A stretch of 64,000 nucleotides of DNA, taken from contig OX485803.1 of assembly GCA_950295325.1 (NCBI GenBank), positions 37,959,554 through 38,023,553 of the forward strand, written 5' to 3'. Under the pieces are notes generated by a model. That model searched no databases and was not told the origin of the DNA. It saw nothing but the letters and a program-made list of their open reading frames with translations. This document shows, piece by piece, positions 10,910 to 23,510 of this stretch (the stretch's first letter is position 1; each line of letters begins with the position of its first letter). A program made the translations under genes and the position numbers. This DNA comes from Polytrichum commune. Taxonomy: Eukaryota > Streptophyta > Polytrichopsida > Polytrichales > Polytrichaceae.

Positions 10910-10969
10910 CGAAATGGATGTTTATGTTGTACATGATTATGTGACATAGATAATAATTGGGTTTTTGTT

Positions 10970-11289
10970 GATATTTACCTCATGTTCGTTCCAAACCCTC
11001 TTTGTGGATTTGATTGGTGGCATGGGCACATGTGAGGCAGACCTTCACAAATTTGGTAGCACTCTTAAGTTTTGTATCTCATCTTTCTTCAAAAAATTAT
11101 ATGTATGTTGCTTAGGTATTCTACAAGATAATGTAGAATACAAAGCATATAGATTTAAGGTAGACTTTTGAAGCTCTGTTGATTTTGTCTTGCACACGTT
11201 TTTGAACTTGAACATGTAAACTTTGGATACTTAGCACAACATTTTACCTAAGTGTAAAGAGGGTTAGGAACGTATTAGAGGTAAATATC
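10970..11289. mobile_element. MITE-like element with about 34-bp terminal inverted repeats
   Basis: The left arm GATATTTACCTC..CGTTCC-A-AACCCTCTTT (10970-11003) is matched in reverse complement by 11256-11289 (AAAGAGGGTTAGGAACG..GAGGTAAATATC), with a small gap and a few mismatches. The 320-bp interior has no transposase. No clear target site duplication is visible, so the superfamily is unassigned. Confidence 0.55.
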
Positions 11290-11569
11290 ACCTTACTATA
11301 TTGATGATTGAGGTTATAAATTTTTAGTGGTAGGAGGCAAACCTATATGGGAAAGCACCAAATTTGGAAAGATAGTTAGACACAAATTTTCCTTCGGGGA
11401 TGGTCCCACCCACCCTCTTGGGTATTGAAGAACACACAAATATGTAGGGTAATGGAATGGCCTCTAAAGAAGAAGATGTACTAAGAAGTGACTAAACTTG
11501 AAAGTAAGGATAGAATTGCTCAAGAAATGCCTCTAACTTCAATATGCACTATTATGATTACACTAAATA

Positions 11570-11990
11570 TTGTTATTAGTGTCATAATATGATGTTTTAT
11601 GTTGTTGTGGTAAATTTTCTAGTGACACTTTGTATGAACAAGTTTACAAGTATTGTCACCCCGAGTTACTTTAAGTTCATCTAGTTGCCAATTATTGAAA
11701 TGAAGTTTGGTATATATTATGCATCCTACCATTTTTGAAATGAAATACTATCGTGGATGATTCATATTTGGATGAAAAATGACTTAGTAAGTGACAAGAA
11801 ATGAAACATTGTAAACTTCTCATGTCCAAATGTTTTTACAAAGAATGACAAATAATGTTAGATTCGCATCGAGTGATGGTCAACAGTATAGGGGGTTTAC
11901 ATTGAGTGTCAAGCAAGACAAATAAAACTGGTGACAGTAAATACATTATTTATTGTAGTGAATAGAAGCTCATTTTATTAGGTATCACTC
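11570..11990 (+). repeat. Dispersed repeat family R1, copy 1
   Basis: The order TTAGTGTCATA..TTTTATGTTGTTGTG, GTTTACAA..ATTG, AATTATT..GGTATAT, GATGAAAAATGACTTAGTAAGTGACA, AACATTGTAAA, AATGACA is repeated at 48205-48480 on plus and at about 22140-22400 on minus. It encodes nothing recognisable and is probably a non-autonomous transposon or an old element fragment. Confidence 0.6.
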
Positions 11991-12439
11991 ATGCAATCCA
12001 TGGTTCCTAGGTTCTACGATTAAGAAATGCCCTTAGTGTACCTTGTCCAATGTACATAGTGTACTAGGAGGTTGGGATGCGAGGGATGTAAATTAGATAT
12101 GGAGTATAGATATAGAGTATACAGACTAATTCTCTTAGATTTGGCACGAAACATGTTATTACACCAACCGACTATTCTATGATAGTCACTAATAGGAAAG
12201 GGGATCCATTTGCACACCACAAGGACAGTAAAATCAACACTTTTATGCAACCAAGACACATGTCATGAAGGTTGTAGCTATTGTGGACACCGTGTCATCT
12301 TGGAACAGTCCTATTATCTAACATAGACAGGATGTCAGAACCATGTCGTGATTTTAGCAAGTAATTTTTATTGCGGCGGTAAATTATGATTATAGGTATA
12401 GTTTAGGTAATTTAATTTAATTATATATATGTATATCAT

Positions 12440-12636
12440 TAAAAATCATATATGGGTGGTTGGTAGGGTTCACACCTTCCAACCCCTCCCAGGTAGGTAT
12501 AACCTTCAACCTATAATTCACCTACAAGAATAAGCTACGTACCACTCACCTAGGTGGCAAGGCCAAGGGTGGTGACTAAGGGGTTCGAACCTTGTACCTT
12601 GTGACACCCACACATGTGCCTTAGCCACTAAGTCAT
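12440..12636 (-). mobile_element. tRNA-derived SINE candidate
   Basis: On the minus strand an A-box-like word (CTTAGTGGCTAAGGCAC, 12617-12634) is followed about 30 bp later by a B box (GGTTCGAACCCC, 12580-12592). That is the internal pol III promoter layout of a tRNA-derived SINE. The body continues toward lower coordinates and fades into AT-rich DNA near 12440. The 3' end and target duplication are not resolved. Confidence 0.5.
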
Positions 12637-12689
12637 CACATCACACATGATAAACATGGAGTGCTTCAAACCTTTCTAGACTAAGGCCA

Positions 12690-13130
12690 CTATTTTTTCT
12701 CTACTACCTAGTATTTACTGTATATAATTTAGTGTCTTCCTTTGACTATTTACTGTCTAATATTTACTGTATGATATTTACTATGTAATATTTAATTTCT
12801 AATATTTAATATTTATTGTTTATTGCCCACTATTTGTTGTCTTATGTTCATTATTTATTATTTATTGTCTATTATTTACTTTTATAGTCTATTATTAATT
12901 GTTGATAGATTATTATTTATTATTTACTATCTGCTATTAATATTACTTTTATAGTATATCATTTAATATTTACCATATATTATTATTATTTAAGATCAGT
13001 ATCTATTTATAATATTTAATATTTAAACTATATTGTTTACTATTTATGGTCTGTTATTATTAATTTAATGTTTATAATTTATAATTTATTATGAAATATA
13101 TAGAGTTTATTATTTACGATCTATTATTAC
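12690..13130. repeat. AT-rich degenerate repeat (TATTTATTATTTACTGTCTA-like)
   Basis: Short words TATTTACTGT, TATTATTTA and GTCTATTA recur with irregular spacing. Low complexity, no coding content. Confidence 0.6.
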
Positions 13131-13254
13131 AATGCTTTAATGTTGGATTAATGAAAGATACACTTGTATGCGGTAATTGCCTCTCTCCTACCTTAATAAT
13201 TAATGAAGAAGGTGACTCACATCTAGGTTTAGATCTACCTAGAAGATCTATAAA

Positions 13255-13435
13255 ACTAAATAAAGATAGAACATTCCTTCACGGACTTTTTGCATGACAT
13301 GAAAGTGACATAACTCCCACACATGCAAGAAATATGTCACGGAGCTCAAAACTCAAGCGCGGAGCTCAAAACTCCAACATGAAAGTTTTTCATGTCATGG
13401 GTCACATGTCAAAGAGGACCACTTTCCTTGTAGTG
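13255..13435. repeat. Possible CACTA-type terminus with subterminal inverted and direct repeats
   Basis: The right edge at 13421-13435, read on the minus strand, is CACTACAAGGAAAGT, a sequence typical of CACTA-superfamily ends. Next to it, GACATGAAAG at about 13294 is inverted at about 13390 (TTTTTCATGTCATGGG). CGGAGCTCAAAACTC is directly repeated at 13337 and 13357. The partner terminus was not found in the window. Confidence 0.35.
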
Positions 13436-13654
13436 AGTGCACAAGCCGATTTACAGACAAGCTAAACCTAGAGTGAACTCTCTCTCATTCATAGCATCCC
13501 CTAGGCCGACCTCATCTTTCTCTCATGATATTTATAGTTTATGTTGACATATTCCTTAGAATTGTTCAATCATGTGTAGCTTGCACAAATCACGATTGTC
13601 AATCATATCTTAAAGGCTCAAAACTACGACGGCTCGGTCTAACTTGATATATGT

Positions 13655-14247
13655 ACGTATTGTATTAGGAGGTTGGGATGCGAGGGATGTTAATCAATGG
13701 GCCAAGTTGGGTGATTTATGTAGCCATCAATATTGATTGGGGTTTCGATGTCTGACTTCCTTCATAAATCTGCACCAGATTTGATTTGTAAGCAAGGTGA
13801 GTCTCTTAAATTCCGGGTTCCACAAGATTAGTATTTGGTTATCGATCTTATATGCACAACCACCATTCATTTCTCAAGCATTTAAGTGTCATGGGTGACT
13901 AGAGTTGCCATAGTCGGAAAAAGAGATCTGTCCACACAACTGAGACTAGGGAATACTTGAAAGTATTGGTTTGTGTTGTGTCATATATACAGGTTGGAAC
14001 AAATGTGACAAGGTCTCATTTGTAAGCGCTCAGAAGTACCAACCGGAAGTGTGAGTGCACGAAGTCCTGTACCGACAATTTGTTTTTGTGCTTGGCTAAT
14101 AGTAATAGTGTACTACGAGGTTGGAATGCGAGGGATGTTAATCGATGTTAGTCTGTTAAATTCCAGGTTCCACTTGGTTATCATTCTTATGTGCACAATC
14201 AATTTCCATTTCTTAAGCACTTAAGTGTCAACTTAGAAGCTTGAGAT
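13655..14247 (+). repeat. Local duplication, two diverged units (third trace at 12056)
   Basis: AGGTTGGGATGCGAGGGATGTTAATC at about 13668 recurs at 14117 (one mismatch) and in shortened form at 12067. The first two copies continue in parallel through TTAAATTCC(G/A)GGTTCCAC, TTGGTTATC and CATTTAAGTGTCA or its near match. Confidence 0.6.
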
Positions 14248-15258
14248 GGGAAGACATGCCCAACCAAATACGTGTTCCTTGAAGGGGTACGAGTGCTGAT
14301 GATGTAGTCTCGATCAACCTAGAGCCCCCGACAAACACGAGCAGACTGTGTTCTGTTTGTTTGGAACTTTATCCTTACAACCTATGTCACTAATATATAT
14401 CTACCATCGGCTCCGGCTATGGAGATCGGCGTAACACTTCATTTGTTGTACCTTGTGAAAGGGCAAGTACTGAAAGTTTGAATTTACAGACACGGCTATG
14501 GTGTGGGAGCTGCACATCCCAATCACAAATTTCGTCACAACCTTCTTGTGCAGTAAAAGAAAAATCAAATTTCAATAGCAGAGGAGTCGTTCCTGTTCTC
14601 CTTTCGCAGGTTGTTCTCGGTTCTCTTAAGACCTTTGATGAGAACTTAGAACAACCTTAATTGAGAGCTGAGATACCCCTTAAACTGCACGAATATGTTG
14701 TGTTTGTCTCAGCGGCTCCAGACATTCCTAAACTGCATTAGCTTATGCTTTGAGTGTATCTTGGTATGCCCGGAGTTTGATTCCATATCTGAAATGTTCT
14801 TGAAGCTATCAAGAGTGAGTGTGAAGTTTTATCTACCGCATGATTATGAAGTGTGGCTAATTCCAGGGGACGGTTGTCCTAGAAAAATATTGGTATGGTC
14901 TATTTTGATTCACTCTTGGGTAGAGTGCTACAGAGAGTACCCCAACTGTCTCTACCTTTTACGTTTGGGGGAAACCTACCTTGAAATCTCTATGCACTAG
15001 AGCAAGCAGAGTTTGCAATGTTTGAATGGTTGTGCAAGCCGTGTTGTTAAGCTTTGATCCTTGCAAAACTATGTGACTTGATCAATCGAAACTTGTTGAT
15101 AATGTATCTCTTAAATATAGTTTATTTGTTTATGGTGCACATTTGTAGAGTTGTGTTGTTTGGTCTATGTAGGAGACTGTAGTCTAGTCATTTACCAATT
15201 GACATGGTTGGTTTTGCAGGTTTTTACATCACTTTTTGAATAAACATTCAGTTCGAAG
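14248..15258. other. Upstream region of the TNL gene, no separate gene called
   Basis: Open frames at 14478-14660 and 14695-15000 have no recognisable domain or consistent splice context. They are left unassigned and may be 5' flank or untranslated sequence of the TNL gene. Acceptor-like TTTTGCAG at about 15212-15220 lies just upstream of the chosen start, so a leader intron is possible. Confidence 0.3.
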
Positions 15259-18200
15259 ATGGCTACATCTAACAAAAGAAGGAAGATAGACGGGTAAATC
15301 CATCAAGTTGGTTGTACGATTGAAAAGGAGTTTTTGTATTTTGCTATTCTTTCATTATATTGTCATGTATTTGTCCTTATGTGGCTTCAATGTATTTTGC
15401 ACCTTGTAAATTTTGAAATGCCTTTTGCTTGCCAACATAGGTCAATTCATCTCAAGTATGAGGACCCAATATTGCTCCGACATCATAAAATATTCTTGAG
15501 CCATAGTGGAGCGCAAAAAGAATTTGTAGAGCAATTGTGTGTGGACCTCGAGAGCCGTCATTGCTTTCCATTTTTTGACAAACGACCTTCAAGCTTGCCC
15601 AAGGGAGAGAGGTTTCCATACCTTATCAAAGCTGCTGTAGCACAATGCAAAATGATGGTGGTGGTGGTTTCTGAGGAGTACTTTACATCAAAGTGGCCAA
15701 TGATTGAACTCAATGGCTTTATGCAAGCAACTAAGAAAGATCCTACTTTGAAGATTCTTCCTTTATTTTTTGGGCTCAATGTGGGAGAATTTTCTGATAG
15801 TGATAGACAAGAGGAATGGTTCAAGAAGTGGGAGACAATGGCCAAAGATGATAAACGAATTGAAGTGGTTGAATGGAAAGAATCTATTAGGTGGTTTGGT
15901 GCCTTCAATGGTTTGTTGTATGACCAACGCTCAAAAGAAGTTGTTGCTTATCGAAAAGAAATTGTTTCAAATATTTGCAAAACATTTCCATCAGACATTC
16001 AATACAATGAATCACATGTTCAAGGGCGTTCAAAATTATGCCAGGTAATATTATTGATGGTATTTTCAAAGGTTGATTCTTGGTTGATCCATGTTAGCCA
16101 TGATTTGTTAGTTAGACCTCAACTATTAATGTACATGTACGTTCCAAATCTAGTAAGCTACAATGACTATATGTTCAAAATAAGTTTGATTCACTTAGAT
16201 AAAATGAAATAAAAGCGATTATCAACACAAAACATATAATTCTCAATCATTCCATGCATGTACTTTTTTTCTTCACTTGGAACACTTATTTTCGGGGATT
16301 GGTTTGAAAATGTTATTTCAAAGATTCTAGTTTGTAAGTTGACCTTCCGATGAGGGGATGATGTATGATGTCTCAATGCTACAATTTGGATCAATCACTC
16401 TTGACTTTGCAACAATATTGGAACCTAGTTCATGGTCTTTAATCATGATGTTGGTCTTCAACAAGAATTTGTTTGTTCAATATAACATGATAAATACCAA
16501 GTTTTGGAACCACTACCTAAATTTTGTATGAATTACATTTGTTCTTTCTTTCCGCTATGAGCACAATAACTCAATGTCACTAAAAGACTTCTAGTTTAAG
16601 CCCTTCAAACTAATATGGAGGTCTAATTTGGTGGACATTAATTATGATGTGACTTCCATAGGTTATACGAGACCATTTTGGAAACACTCCAAATTCCACC
16701 AAGATTCCAGGCGTTCGTGTGATTGGCTTGAATGGTGTGGGCGGAATGGGAAAGACTCAAATTTGCAAGATGATGTGTAACGAAATGGATGGAGAATTTG
16801 ATGGGACGGTGTGTCACGTGGAATTGGGAAAGCAAAGTAAACACAAGTTAGTAAAGAAAGTATTGACCACATTGACAAATACAAGTGCGGAGGTTGTTCA
16901 AGAAGTGGGGGAGGACAAGGTATTTGTTCTTTAAAGTCATAAACATTTTCATGAATCCAATGTTAAGCTTGCGAGCTTCATGAGTTAGTAGGACAACTAT
17001 TGCTTACCTCAAAATTATACGCAAATGAAGGCAACTTAGGATGCAACTCCCAATGTTTCACTTGATGTTGTTTTGTGCATTTAATGTTCTTAGCATTCTA
17101 TTGACATCTATTTTTGTTCTAGGAGAAGATGTACAATGTGTTGGAACCCAAAGCCTTTAATTGTGCCTTCCACTCATGATTTGGGTGTATTTGCAGTGTG
17201 ATGATGTCCTTTTGAAATTCGAGATTTGGAAGAAAAAAAGCTTCTTAACTTTAGACAACGTTTGGGATGATTTTGATTCATTGCAGCAAGGGAAATTGTT
17301 TCTTCGAGCACCTTTTGTTGAGGGAAGTTGGGTGCTCATAACATCCCGCTTTAGAAAGACTCTCATAAGTCTTAACGTGGATGAAAGTGCATGTTTTGAG
17401 ATGCCTGAACTTGACAAGGATGATGCAAGGAATATATTTTTGTACCATGCAGCAAATGGAAATAAGTTTGAAAATATAGAAGACGTGGATGCTATTGAGG
17501 AGTGTATCAAAAGTTGTTACTTTGGCAAGGGCGAAGGTCGAGGTTTGCATTATCATCCATTATCATTGAAAACCTTGGGTGTTTTCCTACAATTTGGAGG
17601 TAAAGAACCTTCGGTTTGGATGAAGGACTTACAGAAACTCAAAGACTCCAACTATTTGCAAGAACCAAAAAATCCTTTGTTCAACATTCTTAGAAGCAAT
17701 TTCGACCGATTGCCTAAAGGGGAGCAAGAGTTATTTATGGATCTAGCTATGTTCTTCCCCAAAAGTAATTACTATGACAAGGTGGATTTGATGGAGTGGT
17801 TGTGTCTTGTTCACAATAAGGAGAAGGAAGTGATTGGAAATTGGGTATGTAGTCAATCCCCCTCTTTGATGCCTCAAGTCCAAACATGAATATCAATATA
17901 ATAAAATCTTAATTTATTTTAAGATCTTAATATAAGTTTTAATTGTTTTGTATTAATTGACAAAATATTTATTGGATTGCAGCTCCTTCGAGATTGATGA
18001 GCAATCCTTGGAGAACATGCAAAATGGACAATTCACAAGCTTACGTTTGTAAAACACCATAATCGTTGCGGAGATAGGTTGAACTATGATGAAAGTGTGA
18101 ATATGGTTAAGCATGAGAACAAGAAGTTTCTAGAGATTTTGGATTCAATGATTTGAAGGGTTTGCATGGAAATTTCATGCCCATGTATGATGGATTATCT

Positions 18201-19832
18201 TGTGATTGTTTTGTGATGGAATTGCAGTTGCGACATTTGGTGGATAGTGCCTTGTTGGAGCATGCCGAGATGAGGTCTGGGGAAGTGAGCATACATGATT
18301 TGTATCTTGAGTTTGCAAGATTGGAATCGCAAGGGAAATTAATGGTCTTGGACATGGAGGAGCGGAGGTGGGTGTATGCTAGGGATGTACGTCCTACAGA
18401 GCTAGAGGAGGAGTCAAGGAGTAGTTGGAAGAAGTTGACACGAGTTTGTATTTCATGGACTTCTGGATATATGAAGAAATCCAGGATTATGACTCTAACG
18501 ACGATCGAATGGAAATATTGCACAAACCTTGTGGTCTTGAAGCTAGATTTTGATTACGAATTATCTGGAGTTTTGAATTTCAAAGACCTCATTCGGTTGA
18601 GAAGCTTAACTGTGCAAGCAAGACGTGGTTTTTCTTCATCCAAGCTTTCAATTGAGGGCTTGGAAGGGCTGAAATCCTTGACTTATTTCAAGATGGTTTG
18701 TGGGCGTGACCATCGTGGAGCTTTTGTAGGACAACTCCCAGTAGCACTTAAAGTTCTGGGAGTGCATCCTGCTGTTGCTATAATTGGTAGTGTTGTTGTG
18801 TTTGAGCGGCACGTCCTTGCGTTGTGCACTAACTTGGTATCGCTCAAGCTCAGGAATGTTCGCACTTCAGACTTGGATTTGAGGAGCTGTACATCTCTGC
18901 AAGAAGTGCAGCTTATCTTTATTGAGGCGTTGGAAATTGTGAGATTAGGGCCCAACCTACAATCGCTCTATATATGTGGGTGCATGGAATTGGTTAAAGT
19001 TTGTGGACTAGACCGCCTGGTTGGTTTACTATCATTGGTCCTGACAGTGAATTGGAAACTCTCGAAGTTGCCGAGTCTTACTGCTCTGAAGCGCCTTCAT
19101 ACACTAAAATGTATTTCTTTGGGTATAGATGAAGTTCCAGTATTGAATGGCTTGGTTGGTTTGCAATCATTAAGTTTAAGGGGTTGCCGACGATTGTCAA
19201 AGCTTCCTAGTCTAACTGGGCTTCAGTGTCTTCGTGAGTTGGATATTTCTGGCTTGTGCATAATAGAGATACCGAACCTCAGTGGGTTGGAGCAATTAGA
19301 AGTTATCGACGCCTCTCATAACAGTCAACTGACTAGTTTGCAAGGCCTTGGAGATTTACGTGCACTGACAGATATCAATTTGCGGGACTGTGAATCGCTA
19401 TGTCGATTGTCAGACATGAGTAAACTGACAAACCTAAAGGTGTTGGACCTAAGTTCCACTAGAGTAGAGATACATGAGGAGGACATTCATATGTTTGAAG
19501 GATTGCAGGCGTTGGAACCAGTATTGGTGTTCAGTCCCTCATACGTCTACTTCTATAGCTCATATGGATTGGACTTTAAAAGACATAAGATAATGTATCG
19601 TCTTTCCAGAAAATTTAGGGGTTACAAAGGTTGGCAAACATGGAAGGAGTGGGGATGGGAGGAGAAATACCTTCATTACCCCTCTGTAGATGGCTACCTT
19701 CTTGGAAAAGGTTTTGGAATCCAAGATGTGGAAAATGTTTGGAGCCTTACTCCAGGACCAACGATCAAATTAATAGGTACTGAGGGCATGGGATTTAGTA
19801 GCCTAGTGGATGCGCATAGTCGGGTTGGTTGA
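15259..19832 (+). CDS. TIR-NBS-LRR (TNL) intracellular immune receptor
   Basis: Modelled exons are 15259-15293, 15441-16044, 16662-16919, a doubtful mini-exon 17123-17137, 17197-17844 and 18228-19832. All have GT-AG ends and the phases join without a stop, giving about 1,050 residues. The TIR domain is in exon 2 (KIFLSHSGAQKEFVE; putative NADase Glu in SKWPMIELNGF, near residue 101). The NB-ARC domain has P-loop GLNGVGGMGKT (about 235-245), kinase 2 FLTLDNVWDDFD, GSWVLITSRF, GLPL-like HYHPLSLKTLG, LFMDLAMFFP and an MHD-like SIHDLYLEFARLE. An LRR region of roughly 10 repeats is followed by a 90-residue Trp/Tyr-rich tail. The start at 15259 was chosen because ATG GCT..GG joins the TIR exon in phase; the in-frame Met at 15334 lies in the intron. 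TNLs sense pathogen effectors and signal through TIR NAD+ hydrolysis. It looks intact, but only if the 383-bp last intron is real. Confidence 0.8.
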
Positions 19833-21738
19833 GTTACTCTAGGGTTGAGGGTTATCACCATGTCTTTTGTGAAGCCCTAATCCTGCAAACCTCGTCACCA
19901 AATCTCAATCAGCGACTGCGATTATTTCAAGGGTTGGATACAAGATATAGCTCCCCCTCCAATCATTTCATTTTCTCATGTGTATGCTAGGGACAAGAGA
20001 TTCTATTTGGTCATATGATTTCAATGTTGGAGTTGAGACTGTTCACATGCATATTGGTGTTGACTTGCTCTTATTTTTATTAAAATGCAAGGTGTATTTG
20101 TCTATATTGTAGAGGGATTGCATGATGTTGACGATAGTGTCTGGAAAATGAAAAAATTGCACTACATGAATTTTACTATAGTGATTTCAAGTTAAAGAAT
20201 GTCACCTGCAAATATGTTCTACATGTATATTCTATTGTGTCATGTGATGTCACTCCATGCAGTAGGACCCATTCTAGAGGTGGAAGTGCAATTGTTAGAA
20301 AATGAGTTCAATAATGGGCATAGGGATGGTGAGTCACAAGATATTACCACTAGTTTTATTAAAGGATAGTATTTGCATCAGCACCATTCAAATGGTGCTT
20401 TTGAATCAATCATGCCAACATGCCTAGTATGATTCATGCTATAAGGGATTTTTCAATGGATGATGACAAGATGATGTACAACTATTATTTTGTAAATACA
20501 AAGAGACATAAAATATTTGTTTATGTTTGTAGCATCACTAAGTGCCACCCAAATCAACTTTCTCCTCTACACTAACGGACAAGTCATAATATAAGTTATT
20601 TTTTTCTTTCCATAGGTGGAAAGTTAACTATATTAAGATGTGGATAATTATGGTGGTGCAATTGCCAAGTAGCTATGGAAATTTAGCATTGAAACCGCTC
20701 CAAGAGCAATTTTAACAAATAAAAATCAAAGGAGAGCACCAAGCACCCTTGAACCTTGAAGCAACCTTGAAGAAATTATTGCACCTAATCCTCAAAGCAC
20801 CCAACCATGAAAGCAACAAACGGATGTGCAAACCCTCAAAACACCAAACCTAAGGAGTGTGGAAGCACATGGGAAGCAACACAAACATGTCATCTACATT
20901 TTTCATCCATCACAAGGTGAACATTTTCTCCAACACTATAGGATAATGCATCCACCAATGTAGTGCGCATTATGTCGCCAACTAAGCCTACAAATCCCAA
21001 TTTTGTCATACCTTAATGAAATAGGCAACACTTTAAAAACATCAAATCTATAATTAAAGATGCATCCTTCCATGCTATATATATATACTAAAATGCATCC
21101 TTCCATACTATATATATATATATATATATATATACTAAAATGTCATTATACCTACCGTATTGCATCTCTAAGTTTTTCCTAAAGTTTAGGTCCTATGAAG
21201 TAATTTGTACAAGTTTTGAAGGATAGACGCTTTTTGGTCCAACTCCGCATTGAAATTGAACCAAGACTAGAGTCAAAATCTATTCCAGAGGGTGAGAGGA
21301 GAAAGACAGACCATTGGTTGATTGATGCATTACTACATCTAAAGCAATGGATACCTTTTGTGAAAGATATTTCACAAAATCTGTGCATTGTGGACTACGG
21401 ACAGTTGATCATCATGCGAAGGACACAAATTTTGAAGCTACTGTCACAAAATTGTGAGTGGCTCTTTCTATAGATAAGATCAGAAGACATTTGAGATTAC
21501 TACTATAATATCCCACTTGTAATGATAATTAGATAGTTAGATGGTGTCATGTTGGCATGATCATTGGTAGACCATCGTGTCATTGTGTTGAAAAAATGAT
21601 TGTTGTACTATATGTGCAAAATTGACACACAGATTATTGAAGACCTTAGATCTTAAGTAATATGTTCATTGATACACAAGATCTACAAGAAATTCCTCTC
21701 ATGACAAGCTTAACAATGCGATGCGTGAAAGTGAATTT
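19833..21738. other. Intergenic DNA downstream of the TNL gene
   Basis: No gene supported. A frame at 21216-21473 (85 residues) has mixed composition but no recognisable domain. It contains the (AT)n tract listed separately. Confidence 0.4.
21062..21139. repeat. Duplicated (AT)n microsatellite unit
   Basis: GCATCCTTCCAT(G/A)CTATATATATATACTAAAAT occurs twice in tandem. In the second copy the AT run has expanded to about 12 dinucleotides (21110-21134). Confidence 0.85.
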
Positions 21739-21775
21739 GGGGGGGGGGGGGCAGGGGGGCGGGGGGGGCGGGGGC
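21739..21775 (+). repeat. G-rich tract, G-quadruplex candidate
   Basis: Four runs of five or more G, separated by CA or single C, within 37 bases. Run lengths may be uncertain in the assembly. Confidence 0.7.
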
Positions 21776-22139
21776 TTACATGCTTTATCATGTGGCCATT
21801 CTCATACTATCATAGAAAATCATACTATCATAAGAAACTTCTCAAACTTGCATTTTTGGAGATAAGAAGTTTGCATTTTTCTCCATCCAGATCTTACATT
21901 TGACTTGTCTCATGACTGCACTTTAAGTTAGTTATTAAACAAGCATATTGCTATGGACACACATGTTTCCATGTGAGATGTGCACGATAACCTTCATTTC
22001 CCACCTGCAGAAATTCCATAACTTACAAACACATGGACATATATGGCAGTTGGGAAACCCTTATAGCTTGGAATTTCTTGATTAGGAAAAAGAAGAACAA
22101 GAAGATAATAATAATTGTAGTACGCTAAATATAGTGTCA

Positions 22140-22420
22140 CCGATTCTATTTGTCTTTCTCGATACTAATTGTAAACTGCCCATGGAGTGTCACCAACATT
22201 GAATGTAAACCTAAACATTATTTGCCATTCCTTGTTAATAAAAAATAGGGGGTTGTAGAGCTTTAATGTTGCAATTACTGTCACTTATCAAGTTATTTTT
22301 CATCTAAACATCAATCCTCCTTGATAACATTTCATCACATCATTCCTTGGATGCAAAATATACCAAAACTTTGTTTTGATAATTGGCATGGATTTCATTC
22401 AAGTCTCAATTATCTGTGAC
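22140..22420 (-). repeat. Dispersed repeat family R1, copy 2
   Basis: In reverse complement the order TCCATGCCAATTATC..TTTGGTATATTTTG, TTAGATGAAAAATAACTTGATAAGTGACAGTAATTG and CAACATTAAAG matches the copies at 11570 and 48205. It also shares GGTGACACT..CATGGGCAGTTTACAAT with 48940-48965. Confidence 0.55.
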
Positions 22421-22989
22421 AATATTTGTGATTTTTTTCATAAGAAATATCTTTAGAAAAGTTACCACATTGACATAAAATCCATATGGCACCAAACACG
22501 CTACTAGTGTAGTAAGAGGTGTTGTAATATGGAATACTTTGGGTCAAGGAGAATTGTTTGGACCAATTGGGAATGATAGTTGAAGGGTTGTAACTCACAA
22601 AGTCCCTAGTAAAAGGGAAGACAACTAAATCTTCAATCTTATGTGACAAGTTGTCTTATTTCATAACATGTAAAGATCTATCATGAATCTACCATATATT
22701 TTGTTCATCCATGTGCTCTATTAACTTTGAATAATTCTACATCCCCACGTGAGTCTACTAGCTACTCGAATCATGAGCAGTAGGCTGTTGTTTATGGTGA
22801 TGGTTACAGTGCCCGGGAAGTCTTTGGGCATAGCTGGTCGAGATCCGAGTGATTCTAAATCCAGCCAGTTACATGTTGCCATTTTCTGGTTTTGCTTTGT
22901 TCATTGAGGTATATTCTTCTATAGATTCCTCTAAAATGATCAATAATTCTCCTGAAGTCTCCAACTTCAACCGGTTATTTCCCAAACTC

Positions 22990-23510
22990 TTTTAAATTGC
23001 TGTATTCTGTCATTTCTTATCATATGTTTCATTTATCACCATAGAAAGGTCCTAGAACAAAAAACCACCCTAACCTACGCTAACTATCTCAACTACCCAA
23101 ACAAAGGACAATAAATTTATACAACCCCTTTTAAAAATCACCAACCTTAAACTATCCACACAAGAGTGCAATCCGGATAAAGACATTCTCACAAATAAAT
23201 CAACCATATAAATACACGACTTAGAGTCCAACATATATGACCAAAACGGAAAAATATATAACCACTATCATTACCGAAAGAGTGCATTGGCTATGGAACC
23301 GCTACACTCACAACAACCTCCCACAACTCACCAACTTCCTACAACCCCCATCACAAGACTTCAAAACCAAAATATTGTAGCTCATATAGCAATACATAAC
23401 AATATTCTCCAAGGAAAAACCAAAAAATATACAACCTAACAATCAACACCACACACTACACCTCGAAATCATTAAACTACTAATAAACTCCATTAATAAC
23501 ATTGTCACGG
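22990..23510 (+). pseudogene. Possible LINE coding fragment, heavily degraded
   Basis: The plus strand has the same unusual A/C-rich, G-poor composition as the LINE ORF at 8491-10347. One frame reads QECNPDKDI and NIYDQNGKIYN with few stops. It does not overlap the surviving parts of the other copies, so it would be an upstream piece of the ORF. The call depends mainly on composition. Confidence 0.3.

Noticed and set aside
14478-15000. Extra N-terminal exons of the TNL gene
   Set aside because: No domain and no in-phase splice join to the TIR exon; the 35-nt exon at 15259 joins cleanly instead.
15334-15440. ATG at 15334 as the TNL start
   Set aside because: The segment before CQH is a hydrophobic AT-rich intron-like stretch ending in CATAG acceptor; the 15259 ATG gives a correct phase.
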